Origin: Nitrosovibrio sp. Nv6
Lineage (GTDB): Bacteria; Pseudomonadota; Gammaproteobacteria; Burkholderiales; Nitrosomonadaceae
Assembly (NCBI RefSeq): GCF_900110495.1
Contig: NZ_FODX01000001.1
Location: 1,116,001-1,180,000 of the forward strand
Length of the DNA stretch: 64,000 bases
Direction of reading: 5' to 3'
This document shows, one piece after another, positions 1-8,775 of the stretch. The position numbers and the translations under genes were made by a program. Position 1 is the stretch's first letter; each line of letters starts with the position of its first letter. A model generated the notes under the pieces. It saw only the letters and a program-made list of their open reading frames with translations. It was not told where the DNA came from and did not search any database.

Positions 1-141
1 CCGCATTTTTCGCTCGTGCGTTATCACTTGCGACTACCTTGGGCGATCAGGGCGATTAGGGGCCCGCTAGGACCAATCAGGGCCCAACCAGGCCCAACCC
101 AAGCCAGCCATCGGCAGATCAACAGGCCGCATCTTCGAGTT
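1..141. other. Spacer downstream of cmk with short imperfect repeats
   Basis: No gene is supported here. Between about 41 and 105 the sequence is built of short, imperfectly repeated G/C-rich units around GGGCGAT, ATCAGGGC and CAGGCCCAA. In many proteobacteria rpsA follows cmk; if so here, it lies beyond the window edge. The frame open on the plus strand through this stretch is a shadow of cmk. Confidence 0.4.
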
Positions 142-822
142 TCAGGCGCGCCCTTTTGCACAAATCTCAGCATACTGCTGCAGTACGCAATTTACCGCTT
201 GGGTGATGTCGAGCGAAGTCGTGTCCAAAAAATTCGTGTCTGCGCCTACTTGCAACGGTGCCACGCTACGATTGCTGTCACGGGCATCGCGTTCCTGTAT
301 ATCCTGCAAAAGGGTGGCAATATTAGCATCTATCCCTTTTTCCATCAACTGCTTATGCCGTCTTTCCGCGCGTGTTTCGGCGCTTGCGGTGAGAAATATT
401 TTGAGAGCGGCTTCAGGAAAAACGACTGACCCCATGTCGCGTCCGTCGGCCACGAGGCCCGGAAGCTGGCGAAATGCACGCTGCCGGGCTAATAACGCCG
501 TTCTGACCAGCGGATAAGCAGCTATTCTGGAAGCCGAGTTACCGCATGCTTCCGAGCGAATCGCGTCGGCCACATTTTCATCGTCCATTCGAATTTCTGT
601 ATCTTTAAAGATGACATTGAGCCGTGCAGCGACTTCGCTTAGTGTCTTTTCATCGCTCAGATCGACTTCTGACCGCATTGCCGCCAGTGCCACCAGTCGA
701 TAGAGCGCGCCGCTATCAAGATAATGAAATCCCAGCTTTGCCGCCACCTTTTGCGCAACAGTACCTTTGCCGGAAGCGGAGGGGCCATCGATCGTAATCA
801 CCGGAATGTGATCAGTATTCAT
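142..822 (-). CDS. cmk: Cytidylate kinase
   Basis: Phosphorylates CMP and dCMP with ATP in the cytoplasm, feeding CTP and dCTP pools. The 226-residue product has a P-loop GPSASGKGT at residues 13-21, the YLDSGALYR segment of the CMP-binding region and [11 protein letters not shown] in the middle, all typical of bacterial Cmk, and its length is normal. I choose the ATG at 822 because a GAGG lies nine bases upstream; a TTG at 837 is in frame but lacks a site. The aroA stop lies at 834-836, so the cmk ribosome binding site sits at the end of aroA and the two genes are probably co-transcribed and translationally coupled. Confidence 0.95.
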   Translation of the reverse strand: MNTDHIPVITIDGPSASGKGTVAQKVAAKLGFHYLDSGALYRLVALAAMRSEVDLSDEKTLSEVAARLNVIFKDTEIRMDDENVADAIRSEACGNSASRIAAYPLVRTALLARQRAFRQLPGLVADGRDMGSVVFPEAALKIFLTASAETRAERRHKQLMEKGIDANIATLLQDIQERDARDSNRSVAPLQVGADTNFLDTTSLDITQAVNCVLQQYAEICAKGRA

Positions 823-833
823 GAAAAAATACC

Positions 834-2186
834 TCAATAAATTTCAACTGGGGATTCGCCCTGCTCGGTATGGATTATTGACGCGAACTTTTGGAAATAA
901 TCGGGAAAAGTCTTCCTTACACAACCGGGATCATTGATCCGCACAGGCGCGCCAAATGACGCCAGAGAGAAGCACATGGCCATCCTGTGATCGTCATACG
1001 TATCAATCACCGCGTGCGCAGTAAGGCCCCTCGCTGGCGATATAATGCGCAGAAAATCTGCGCCCTCCTCCACACTGGCGCCCAGCTTGCGCAACTCATT
1101 TGCCATTGCCGCAATGCGGTCGGTTTCCTTCACCCGCCAGCTTGCGATATTCCTGAGCGTAGTGGCGCCGTTGGCGAACAAAGCGGCCACCGCAAGTGTC
1201 ATTGCGGCATCCGGAATATGGTTGCAGTCCATATCAATTGCCCGCAGATCACCGCGTTCGGGCGCGCTTGCCTCGATCCAGTTATCGCCCATCCTGATCT
1301 TCGCACCCATTTTCCCCAGCGCTTCAGCAAAACGGATATCTCCCTGAAGGCTGTCATGCCCTATGCCTTCCACTCGTACCGGACCGGTGCCGATAGCACC
1401 GGCGGCAAGGAAATAAGAAGCGGAAGATGCATCGCCCTCCACGAATATCTCGCCGGGGCTGCGATAACGCTGATCCGGACGCATAATGAAGCGCCGCCAT
1501 TCCTCGCGATCCACTTGCACGCCGAAACGGGCCATCAATGCAAGCGTCAGCTCAATATAAGGCCGTGAAATCAATTCCCCCATCACCGTTATCGCCGCCG
1601 CTTCACCAGAAGAGCCCGGCTCAAATAAAGGCAACGCCATCAGCAAGCCGGTCAGGAACTGGCTCGACACATCCCCTTTCACAGTTATCTCTTTTTCTTT
1701 TGCCCCACTGCCAGGAGGCTTGATTTGCAGCGGCGGAAATCCTTCCTTGCCGAGATAGGTAATATCGGCGCCCATCTGCCGTAGCGCATCCACCAGATCG
1801 CCGATTGGACGCTCGTGCATACGTGGCACACCGGACAATCGGTAATACCCGTGAGAAAGCGCCAGCGCGGCGGTCAGTGGACGGAAAGCGGTGCCCGCGT
1901 TGCCTAGAAATAAATCGGCTTCGCCGATCGGGAAACGCAGGGGAAGCTGTCCGCCCACACCCTGCACACGATAATGATTTTCACCGATCCGAACGACGGG
2001 CACACCCAGAGTCTTGAGTGCTTCCAGCATTCGTTCCGTGTCATCTGAAACGAGCAGGTCGCGTATGTCTGTGGCGCCGTCGGACAACGCGGCAAGCAAC
2101 AGAATTCGATTGGAAATACTCTTCGAGCCAGGCAAACGCACGGTGCCATGAGCAGCCTTGGCTGCCGGGAGATCAATAAAATTCAC
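834..2186 (-). CDS. aroA: 3-phosphoshikimate 1-carboxyvinyltransferase (EPSP synthase)
   Basis: Sixth step of the shikimate pathway: joins shikimate-3-phosphate and phosphoenolpyruvate. The 450-residue protein shows [10 protein letters not shown] near the N-terminus (phosphate binding), the [13 protein letters not shown] motif and, near the C-terminus, [12 protein letters not shown], all diagnostic of EPSP synthase. Translation starts at a GTG (2186) preceded by AAGG. It lies directly upstream of cmk. In many betaproteobacteria tyrA precedes aroA; here about 500 bases without a convincing gene precede it, so the aromatic-acid operon seems to be split. Confidence 0.95.
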   Translation of the reverse strand: MNFIDLPAAKAAHGTVRLPGSKSISNRILLLAALSDGATDIRDLLVSDDTERMLEALKTLGVPVVRIGENHYRVQGVGGQLPLRFPIGEADLFLGNAGTAFRPLTAALALSHGYYRLSGVPRMHERPIGDLVDALRQMGADITYLGKEGFPPLQIKPPGSGAKEKEITVKGDVSSQFLTGLLMALPLFEPGSSGEAAAITVMGELISRPYIELTLALMARFGVQVDREEWRRFIMRPDQRYRSPGEIFVEGDASSASYFLAAGAIGTGPVRVEGIGHDSLQGDIRFAEALGKMGAKIRMGDNWIEASAPERGDLRAIDMDCNHIPDAAMTLAVAALFANGATTLRNIASWRVKETDRIAAMANELRKLGASVEEGADFLRIISPARGLTAHAVIDTYDDHRMAMCFSLASFGAPVRINDPGCVRKTFPDYFQKFASIIHTEQGESPVEIY

Positions 2187-2693
2187 ACTCTGCCTTGCGG
2201 ATAAACTTCACCATATGCCGATACGTGACGGGTGCCTCATTATAATCCAGTCTGAGCGATTTCCCGCCGGTTAGCTTCTTCAAACTGGCTAAGAAGGCTA
2301 AAAGAGACCTGCAGGCTCAGCAAGGTCCGCCACGCGGCTTCCTTGCATGCGCACGCAACGCGCGGAGATGTGGCGCATATCGTTCATTCCCTTGTTTCCA
2401 CTTGCCTGGAGCCTGACAACAAGCTTTCCCGATACCGATACATACTCCGCTACATACTAAACGCCACCACCACCCGGGTTGCGATAAAATCAGGCAAATC
2501 AGGCGCTCACCGTTTTGCGCCTGAACCGAGGGTTCAACAACACTCAACAATAGCGTTGTTGCCATAGCTCTCCGTGATCTCGGACCTGCAAAGAACCCTT
2601 TTCTTGAAATACGGATATGTCTGGAGGTTGATTCCGTATACTTCTTATACTCGGCAATCGGGCACGATAATTCATACAGAAGGAAGCATCAGA
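2187..2693. other. Divergent intergenic region aroA / cysK
   Basis: About 500 bases between divergent genes. No frame gives a protein-like product with a ribosome binding site. It holds a short stem CAACAA/TTGTTG at 2545-2561 and a TACATACT direct repeat near 2450. It must contain the promoters of both aroA-cmk and cysK-epsC, but I cannot place them with confidence. Confidence 0.4.
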
Positions 2694-3671
2694 ATGTCGC
2701 ATTGGTTCAAGGATATTTCGCAGTCCGTCGGACATACTCCGCTGGTCCGGCTCAACCGCATCACCGACGGCGCGCCAGCAACGGTGCTTGCGAAGATCGA
2801 GGGGCGTAACCCGGCCTATTCTGTAAAATGCCGAATTGGCACGGCAATGATCGAGGATGCGGAATATCGCGGATTGCTCCAGCCTGGAAAAGAACTGGTG
2901 GAACCTACCAGCGGCAACACTGGCATTGCCCTAGCGTCTGTTGCGGCTGCTCGCGGCATACCATTGACCTTGACCATGCCGGAAACCATGGGGCTGGAAC
3001 GGCGCAAACTGCTTGTGGCTTATGGCGCAAAATTGACCCTGACAGAAGGTACGCGCGGGATGAAAGGCGCGGTGGCAAAGGCTGAAGAAATTGTCGCTTC
3101 CGATCCTGACCGGTACGTGTTGCTTCAGCAATTTTCCAACCCGGCCAACCCGGCCATCCACCAATGCACCACCGGTCCGGAAATCTGGAACGATACTGAT
3201 GGCGCGATCGATATTTTTGTTTCCGGTGTAGGCACTGGCGGTACCATAACAGGCGTTTCGCGCTACATTAAAACGGCGAAAGGCAAAGCGATCATTTCTG
3301 TCGCGGTTGAACCGTCCGCGAGCCCCGTACTCGCCCAGCAACGCGCGGGCGAACCGCTGAGACCCGGCCCGCACAAAATTCCGGGTATCGGGGCGGGGTT
3401 CGTTCCGGAAAATCTGGACCTGTCGCTGGTGGATGATATCGAACAGGTCAGTAATGACGACGCGATACGGTATGCGCGGCGCCTCGCACGGGAAGAAGGT
3501 ATTATCTCGGGGATCTCATGCGGAGCCGCTGTGGCAGTGGCAGTGCGTTACGCCAAGCGTCCTGAAAACGCCGGCAAAACGATCGTCGTCATTCTACCGG
3601 ATTCGGGGGAGCGCTACTTGAGCTCCGTCCTCTTCGAGGACGTGTTTGACACTCGGGAATTGGTGCAATGA
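2694..3671 (+). CDS. cysK: Cysteine synthase (O-acetylserine sulfhydrylase)
   Basis: PLP enzyme that makes L-cysteine from O-acetylserine and sulfide. The 325-residue protein has the Schiff-base lysine in NPAYSVKCR (K45), the substrate loop PTSGNTG (71-77) and the phosphate-binding GTGGT loop. The start at 2694 follows AAGGAAG with good spacing; the frame is open further upstream but nothing supports it. The stop overlaps the start of the serine acetyltransferase gene (ATGA), so substrate maker and user are coupled. CysK rather than CysM is favoured by the SVKCR lysine context, though the split is not absolute. Confidence 0.93.
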   Translation: MSHWFKDISQSVGHTPLVRLNRITDGAPATVLAKIEGRNPAYSVKCRIGTAMIEDAEYRGLLQPGKELVEPTSGNTGIALASVAAARGIPLTLTMPETMGLERRKLLVAYGAKLTLTEGTRGMKGAVAKAEEIVASDPDRYVLLQQFSNPANPAIHQCTTGPEIWNDTDGAIDIFVSGVGTGGTITGVSRYIKTAKGKAIISVAVEPSASPVLAQQRAGEPLRPGPHKIPGIGAGFVPENLDLSLVDDIEQVSNDDAIRYARRLAREEGIISGISCGAAVAVAVRYAKRPENAGKTIVVILPDSGERYLSSVLFEDVFDTRELVQ

Positions 3672-4621
3672 TGACAAAATTAAAAAAAATGGGACACTCG
3701 TCATTGAAAGGAAAAGGGCTGGAAATCGATGCGGTTGTTGCCGAGTTGCGCGCGTTGCGTGTGAAATCGCTGGAAAACCGGCAAAGACGCGATAGACCGC
3801 CCAAGCTCCCTTCGCGCAAGGTATTGGTCGCGATCGCGGACGGATTGAGCGCCGTATTGTTCCCCAACCGTCTGGGTTTACCCGAGCTCACCAATGAAAG
3901 CGTCGATTATTACGTGGGACATACGCTGGACGTAACGCTTCGCGAATTATTGGTGCAAGTGCGCCGTGAACTGCGCTTTACATCCGGCACGGAAACCCCA
4001 GGCAATGCGGATCGGGAACAGGCGGCTGCCATTACCCAGGCATTTGCGCAACGATTGCCGCGTATACGCACTCTACTGGAAAGCGACATTCAGGCCGCTT
4101 ACGAGGGGGACCCGGCTGCCCGAAGCATCGACGAAGTCCTCGTCTGTTATCCCGGAATCACCGCCATTACGCATTATCGGCTCGCCCACGAATTGCACTG
4201 TCTGGGCGCGCCACTGATTGCGCGGATGATATCCGAAATTGCCCATTCCGCCACCGGTATCGAGATTCATCCGGGAGCAAGCATTGGCGGCAGTTTTTTT
4301 ATTGATCACGGTACTGGCGTAGTCATCGGCGAAACCGCTATCATTGGCGAGCACGTGCGCCTGTATCAGGCTGTGACTCTCGGCGCCAAGCGCTTTCCTG
4401 TGGATGAGCATGGGGCCCTGGTAAAAGGCAATATACGGCATCCCATTGTCGAGGATGATGTTGTCATCTACGCTGGCGCCACCATTCTTGGGCGCATTAC
4501 CATCGGCCGTGGTTCGACTATCGGCGGCAATGTATGGCTTACGCGCAGCGTTCCTCCCCGCAGCATTATCTCTCAAGCGCAAACGCGCAATGAGGTATTT
4601 GATGGCGGCGCAGGAATCTAG
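3668..4621 (+). CDS. epsC: Serine O-acetyltransferase, EpsC/SrpH type
   Basis: Acetylates L-serine with acetyl-CoA to give O-acetylserine for the adjacent cysteine synthase. The 317-residue protein has a helical N-terminal half and a C-terminal left-handed beta helix with hexapeptide repeats ([36 protein letters not shown]). Catalytic-type His residues occur in IDHGTG and in IHPGA. It is longer than E. coli CysE (273) and matches the EpsC subgroup by its N-terminal extension. It starts in an ATGA overlap with cysK. The tail is GGAGI, ending in isoleucine as CysE C-termini that enter the CysK active site do; complex formation here is inference. Confidence 0.9.
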   Translation: MMTKLKKMGHSSLKGKGLEIDAVVAELRALRVKSLENRQRRDRPPKLPSRKVLVAIADGLSAVLFPNRLGLPELTNESVDYYVGHTLDVTLRELLVQVRRELRFTSGTETPGNADREQAAAITQAFAQRLPRIRTLLESDIQAAYEGDPAARSIDEVLVCYPGITAITHYRLAHELHCLGAPLIARMISEIAHSATGIEIHPGASIGGSFFIDHGTGVVIGETAIIGEHVRLYQAVTLGAKRFPVDEHGALVKGNIRHPIVEDDVVIYAGATILGRITIGRGSTIGGNVWLTRSVPPRSIISQAQTRNEVFDGGAGI

Positions 4622-4785
4622 AACGATATTCCTCCGCCAGTATCATCACTCGATTCTGAGGACCGCTGTATCTGGACTAAATTGACTTGGGTCGCATCTT
4701 TGCGGACCCGGCTTCAAGCCAGCGGAATAGGAAAAAATCCCGTGGCCCGAATTGCGAGTTAAATTCTCCCGGCGCCCCGACCGGG

Positions 4786-4814
4786 TTGACGCTCACCCGG
4801 CCAATACTTAGACT
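4786..4814 (+). promoter_or_regulatory. Sigma-70-type promoter for the Sel1-repeat gene
   Basis: TTGACG (4786-4791), a 17-base spacer and TAGACT (4809-4814) form a near-consensus promoter 57 bases before the start of the Sel1-repeat gene. It is one of the clearest promoters in the window and closely resembles the one upstream of lon. Confidence 0.6.
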
Positions 4815-4871
4815 GTGTGGAAAATTACAAAAAAATGCTTTTAAAGCAGAACAGCAACGATACCGGACACT

Positions 4872-5771
4872 ATGTACGCGAAATGCATCAAGTGCGGGAG
4901 TGAGAAAACGCACACCTCTCGCGTGCGGCGGGGCGAGCGCAGCCTCTCCATGCTGTTTCTCCGGCCAATACGCTGCCGTGAATGCAGAGAACGCTTCTGG
5001 GTACGAAATCCGAATGCCTATCTTGCGCTGGGCGGCGCCCTGACCGTCAGTGCGCTATTGGTCGTAATGGTGTGGCTAATCATAGAACAGAACATGGCTG
5101 AGCAGTATGTCGGGCCAGTATCAGAAATCGAGCCGGAGAAACCCGCCGCTTCCTCCAATGCTGGCAAACTGGCAGGCGACCAGGGAGAGCGCTTAAACAC
5201 TGCGGCAACTGGCGTCAAATCTTCCAGCAACGCGCAATCAAGTCCCGGGACAAAGCCAGCCCCTTCTTCACTCCAGAGAGCCACTGATGATCACCACTTT
5301 GCGGTGCGACTTTATCAGGAGAATGCGGAAAATGGGGATAGCGATGCGCAGTACAAACTAGGGCTCTTGTACCTGACAGGAAATGGCGCTCTTCAGGATT
5401 TCGCGGAGGCTGCAAAGTGGCTTAAGTTGGCGGCGGAGCAAGGCTATGGGCTTGCACAGTATGAGCTGGGCCTCATCTATCGCACGGGATATGGTCTGGC
5501 TGTTGATCAGGTGCAGAGTTACGTATGGCTGAATCTGGCAGCCGCGGCTGGCGTCCAGGAGGCTGTGACGGCGCGGGATGAAGTCATGCGCTCGCTCAGC
5601 ACCAAACAACTTGCGCAAGCACAAAAGATTTCGCGAGAATGGCTCGCCGCGCGGCCCAAGCCTGAAACGATGAATAACGGCTCTGATCAGGCTGAGCCAG
5701 AAGCATTGTCGGCACCAACGCATAACGCTGCATCTTACGCGGCCGCCTTACCTCTGCGCGACAGGCGGTAA
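4872..5771 (+). CDS. Sel1-repeat membrane protein with N-terminal Cys cluster
   Basis: Function unknown. The 299-residue product begins with CIKC (5-8) and a second Cys pair, CREC, at about 35-38, suggesting a small zinc ribbon. A single membrane helix follows (roughly residues 50-70, LTVSALLVVMVWLII), then a low-complexity linker rich in Ser, Pro and Ala. Two Sel1/TPR-like repeats lie at about 155-230 (DAQYKLGLLYLTGNG, LAQYELGLIYRTGYG). This layout suggests a cytoplasmic ribbon and a periplasmic repeat domain for protein contacts. It has its own strong promoter and appears monocistronic. Confidence 0.75.
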   Translation: MYAKCIKCGSEKTHTSRVRRGERSLSMLFLRPIRCRECRERFWVRNPNAYLALGGALTVSALLVVMVWLIIEQNMAEQYVGPVSEIEPEKPAASSNAGKLAGDQGERLNTAATGVKSSSNAQSSPGTKPAPSSLQRATDDHHFAVRLYQENAENGDSDAQYKLGLLYLTGNGALQDFAEAAKWLKLAAEQGYGLAQYELGLIYRTGYGLAVDQVQSYVWLNLAAAAGVQEAVTARDEVMRSLSTKQLAQAQKISREWLAARPKPETMNNGSDQAEPEALSAPTHNAASYAAALPLRDRR

Positions 5772-6012
5772 TTCTGCGAACGCCCGCGGATTGCAGCGGG
5801 ATATTCTCCCGTTCCCTACTCCTTCTCGTAGCCATGACAGGCGCAGGTTTCTGGCGGTATTAAAGACAACACCGCAAGCTTTTGCCGCACTGTGAAAAAT
5901 TTGCGAATTGATGCCTCCGCTGCTTAGCTGATAGATCCGATGTTTGCAGCGACAGGCTCTAGTTGGTTGCTCATCCAGGCATTCGGTACTAACGCATCTT
6001 TGGAGAAATGTC

Positions 6013-7428
6013 ATGAACGGAATATTTGATGTCATTATTATCGGGGCCGGCACGGCAGGGCTGGCTGCGTTGCGGGAAGTAAAAAAAAGGACAGAAAATT
6101 TCATCCTCATCAACGACGGGCCATGGGGGACAGTCTGTGCCCGGGTCGGCTGCATGCCATCCAAGACTTTGATCGAAGCAGCGAATGCTTTTCATCGTCG
6201 CAACACGTTTGAAGAATTCGGTATCCGGGGCGCGGGCTCGCTAACACTCGATATTGCCGCTGTGCTGCGGCGTGTACGCCGACTACGGGATCGATTTGTT
6301 GCCAGCACACTGAAAACTACCGATGCGCTGGGTGAACGCGCGATTTCCGGCCGCGCTCGCCTGCTGGGGGTGGGGAGACTGGAAGTAAACGGCAAGGAAC
6401 TCCGAGCCCGCCACATCATCATCGCTACCGGATCACGCCCGATTGTGCCTGCGCCTTGGCGTGCCTTTGGCGACAAATTGCTCACCTCGGATACGTTATT
6501 CGAGCAGGAAACCTTGCCTTCCCGCATGGCCGTGATAGGCTTGGGCCCCATCGGGATCGAGATGGCCCAGGCGCTGTCCCGGCTCGGAGTGAATGTGGTG
6601 GGGTTTGGTGAGCGCTCCACAATTGCGGGATTAAGTGATCCGCACGTGAACACCGTCGCAACAGATCTTCTGAAGCATGAATTCCCCTTGTATCTGGGAG
6701 AAAAGGCTGATCTGGATGTAGTCGATGGCAGGATGCAAGTACGTACCGAAGCTAAAGGAGCTGTGGTTGACAGTGTTCTCGTCAGCCTCGGCCGTCAGCC
6801 GAATATCGATAGCCTCGGGCTCGAAACGTTGGGTATCGAACTGGATGCGCGGGGCCTTCCGCCGGTCCATCCTCTTACCATGCAAGTAGCTGATCTCCCT
6901 GTATTCATGGCTGGTGATATCAATGACCATACGCCGTTACTGCATGAGGCGGCCGATGATGGGCACATTGCCGGAATCAACGCCACGCGCACTACGCCGG
7001 CCTGTTTCCCACGCCGTACCCCCCTTGCAATAGTCTTTGGCGATCCCGGTATCGCAACAGTAGGCAGGCGCTTCAACTCCCTCGATGGCGATAAAATGCT
7101 GACGGGGGAAGTGCAGTTCAAACACCAGGGCCGCGCCGTGGCGGGTCAGCGCAACAAGGGCATCCTGCGCCTTTACGCCGAACCGGAGAGCGGCCGTCTG
7201 CTCGGCGCCGAAATGTGTTCACCCGCTGCGGAGCATATGGCACATTTGCTGGCATTGGCGATGGAGCGGTCGCTCACCGTGCATGATATGCTGCGCTTGC
7301 CGTTTTACCATCCTGTTCTGGAAGAAGGCTTGCGCACGGCTTTGCGTGATCTCTCGAGGCAGCTTCCCCGGTGCAGTGAGTCGGATTTGGCTGGCTGTGA
7401 GGCTTTCGGTACCGAAGCGCTGGACTAA
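6013..7428 (+). CDS. Dihydrolipoyl dehydrogenase-like flavoprotein
   Basis: A 471-residue pyridine nucleotide-disulfide oxidoreductase. It has the FAD motif VIIIGAGTAG at the N-terminus, the redox disulfide in GTVCARVGCMPSK, a NAD-binding GLGPIGIE in the middle, the second FAD motif FMAGDIN and a C-terminal FYHPVLEEGL carrying the expected His-Glu pair. These fit lipoamide dehydrogenase. ATG 6013 follows GGAG; a longer in-frame start has no site. No 2-oxoacid dehydrogenase subunit lies nearby, so it may act outside those complexes or serve as a related reductase; it is not the usual operon copy of lpd. Confidence 0.85.
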   Translation: MNGIFDVIIIGAGTAGLAALREVKKRTENFILINDGPWGTVCARVGCMPSKTLIEAANAFHRRNTFEEFGIRGAGSLTLDIAAVLRRVRRLRDRFVASTLKTTDALGERAISGRARLLGVGRLEVNGKELRARHIIIATGSRPIVPAPWRAFGDKLLTSDTLFEQETLPSRMAVIGLGPIGIEMAQALSRLGVNVVGFGERSTIAGLSDPHVNTVATDLLKHEFPLYLGEKADLDVVDGRMQVRTEAKGAVVDSVLVSLGRQPNIDSLGLETLGIELDARGLPPVHPLTMQVADLPVFMAGDINDHTPLLHEAADDGHIAGINATRTTPACFPRRTPLAIVFGDPGIATVGRRFNSLDGDKMLTGEVQFKHQGRAVAGQRNKGILRLYAEPESGRLLGAEMCSPAAEHMAHLLALAMERSLTVHDMLRLPFYHPVLEEGLRTALRDLSRQLPRCSESDLAGCEAFGTEALD

Positions 7429-7747
7429 GCTGGATCCGGTGTACAGAAACGTTGTGGATTCAGCCGCGCTTTTATCTGAGACTTGCCGGAACATTTTCGT
7501 GATCAGCCTGCCAAACTCAGACGCAAGTATCCGAGCGAGCTGCATGCCAAAGAGCGGTATTGCTTCATCCGGGGTGCGATATCCACGGAAGAAAAGGGGA
7601 TCGACCTGCCGAGAGCGACCATGATGAGTATGGAAATAGTTTCTTTGACCAGGATGGCTGCGGTGAATTCGGGGCTGCGACGAGTTCCGGCAATGCATTG
7701 GAAATATCGCTGCATAACAGCTTCGAGCAACAGCGCCAGAGGGGATT
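7429..7747. other. Intergenic region without a convincing gene
   Basis: About 320 bases between the flavoprotein and the membrane-protein pair. Frames are open on both strands but none has a start with a ribosome binding site and a recognisable product. The last bases carry an AGAGGGG sequence serving the gene at 7748. Confidence 0.35.
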
Positions 7748-8227
7748 ATGAACGAATTCGCATTTGCCAGAGTACTCCATGTGCTGGGGGTCGTGTTATG
7801 GATCGGCGGCGTAGCAATGGTCACCATTGTACTGTTTCCCGCTATGGCACAATTGAAATCAGCAGCCGAGCGAACGGAATTTTTCGGCCGTATCGAAAGC
7901 CGTTTCGCTCCTCAGGCGCGCGTAACCACGCTGATCGTCGGCTTGAGCGGCTTCTACATGGCGCATATCCTCGATGCATGGAGCCGTTTCACCGAACTGC
8001 GCTTCTGGTGGATGCACGCAATGGTGCTCGTATGGCTGATCTTTACCCTGATGCTGTTTGTCGTGGAACCATTGGTGCTGCGCAAGCAGCCTGCAAAAAC
8101 GGCAGAGAATGACCCGGCGAAGCGTTTTGCGCTGGCTCACCGCATGCACTGGATATTATTGAGCTTGAGTCTGGTCACCATTGCTGGTGCAGTGGCGGGC
8201 AGCCACGGCTGGATGCTGGGAGAATAA
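7748..8227 (+). CDS. Small integral membrane protein, CopD/DUF-like
   Basis: Unknown function. The 159-residue product has four predicted membrane helices (about 7-30, 58-75, 85-110 and 133-152). The first helix holds RVLHVLGVVLWIGG, a His in a hydrophobic helix followed by WIGG, which resembles CopD- and HemJ-like haem or metal membrane proteins. Further His residues occur in WWMHA and HRMHW. The start follows AGAGGGG. Two bases separate it from the SirB-like gene, so they are surely co-transcribed. Confidence 0.75.
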   Translation: MNEFAFARVLHVLGVVLWIGGVAMVTIVLFPAMAQLKSAAERTEFFGRIESRFAPQARVTTLIVGLSGFYMAHILDAWSRFTELRFWWMHAMVLVWLIFTLMLFVVEPLVLRKQPAKTAENDPAKRFALAHRMHWILLSLSLVTIAGAVAGSHGWMLGE

Positions 8228-8229
8228 GC

Positions 8230-8619
8230 ATGAGTTATGCTGCTCTGAAAATGATTCATGTCACGAGCGTTATAATCAGCTATCTGTTGTTTTCTTTGCG
8301 CAGCGCCTGGAAGATGCAGGGATCCGCCGCCCTGCAACGGCGTTGGATAAAAGTTACGCCACACGTGGTGGATACCGTATTGCTGATAAGCGCCATTGCG
8401 CTGGCCATCAGGATTCAGCAGGATCCGCTACATGATTCATGGCTCGGCGCCAAAGTCATGGGTCTGCTGGTTTATATCGGTCTCGGCATGATGGCGTTGA
8501 AATTCGGAAAAACGCGTAAAGCAAGAATTTCTGCGTGGATTGCGGCTCAACTCGTTTTTCTTTATATCGTACTGGTCGCCGTGACTAAAAACCCGGCAGT
8601 ATTTTTCTTTACATCATAA
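8230..8619 (+). CDS. SirB2-family membrane protein
   Basis: The 129-residue product has four predicted helices and the SirB2 pattern: an N-terminal KMIHVTSV, then RRWIKVTPHVVDT before the second helix and a C-terminal hydrophobic pair. SirB2-family members are poorly understood. The gene begins two bases after the stop of the preceding four-helix protein, suggesting that the two small His-containing membrane proteins work together; this is inference. Confidence 0.8.
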   Translation: MSYAALKMIHVTSVIISYLLFSLRSAWKMQGSAALQRRWIKVTPHVVDTVLLISAIALAIRIQQDPLHDSWLGAKVMGLLVYIGLGMMALKFGKTRKARISAWIAAQLVFLYIVLVAVTKNPAVFFFTS

Positions 8620-8775
8620 ACAGGCAGACCTCCGGCCTTCACGCTTTCTGAAAACCACTTCAACTGTGCTGCCAGCAATCCCGGCAGCGTATTCCCTCGC
8701 ATGGCGTTCAACGCAATATTCTCCGTATAATTGCGATATGTTCATTTTGACCCTCTTTTTCGAAAATCCTCTCAC

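Noticed and set aside
16..429. Plus-strand open frame at the window start
   Set aside because: Antisense to the end of cmk, no ribosome binding site, unnatural composition; a shadow.
2343..2567. Small frames on both strands between aroA and cysK
   Set aside because: No start site support, no family resemblance, overlapping each other.
7483..8112. Long plus-strand frame before and across the first small membrane protein
   Set aside because: It runs through the better supported gene at 7748 in another frame, and its own composition is arginine-rich and irregular.
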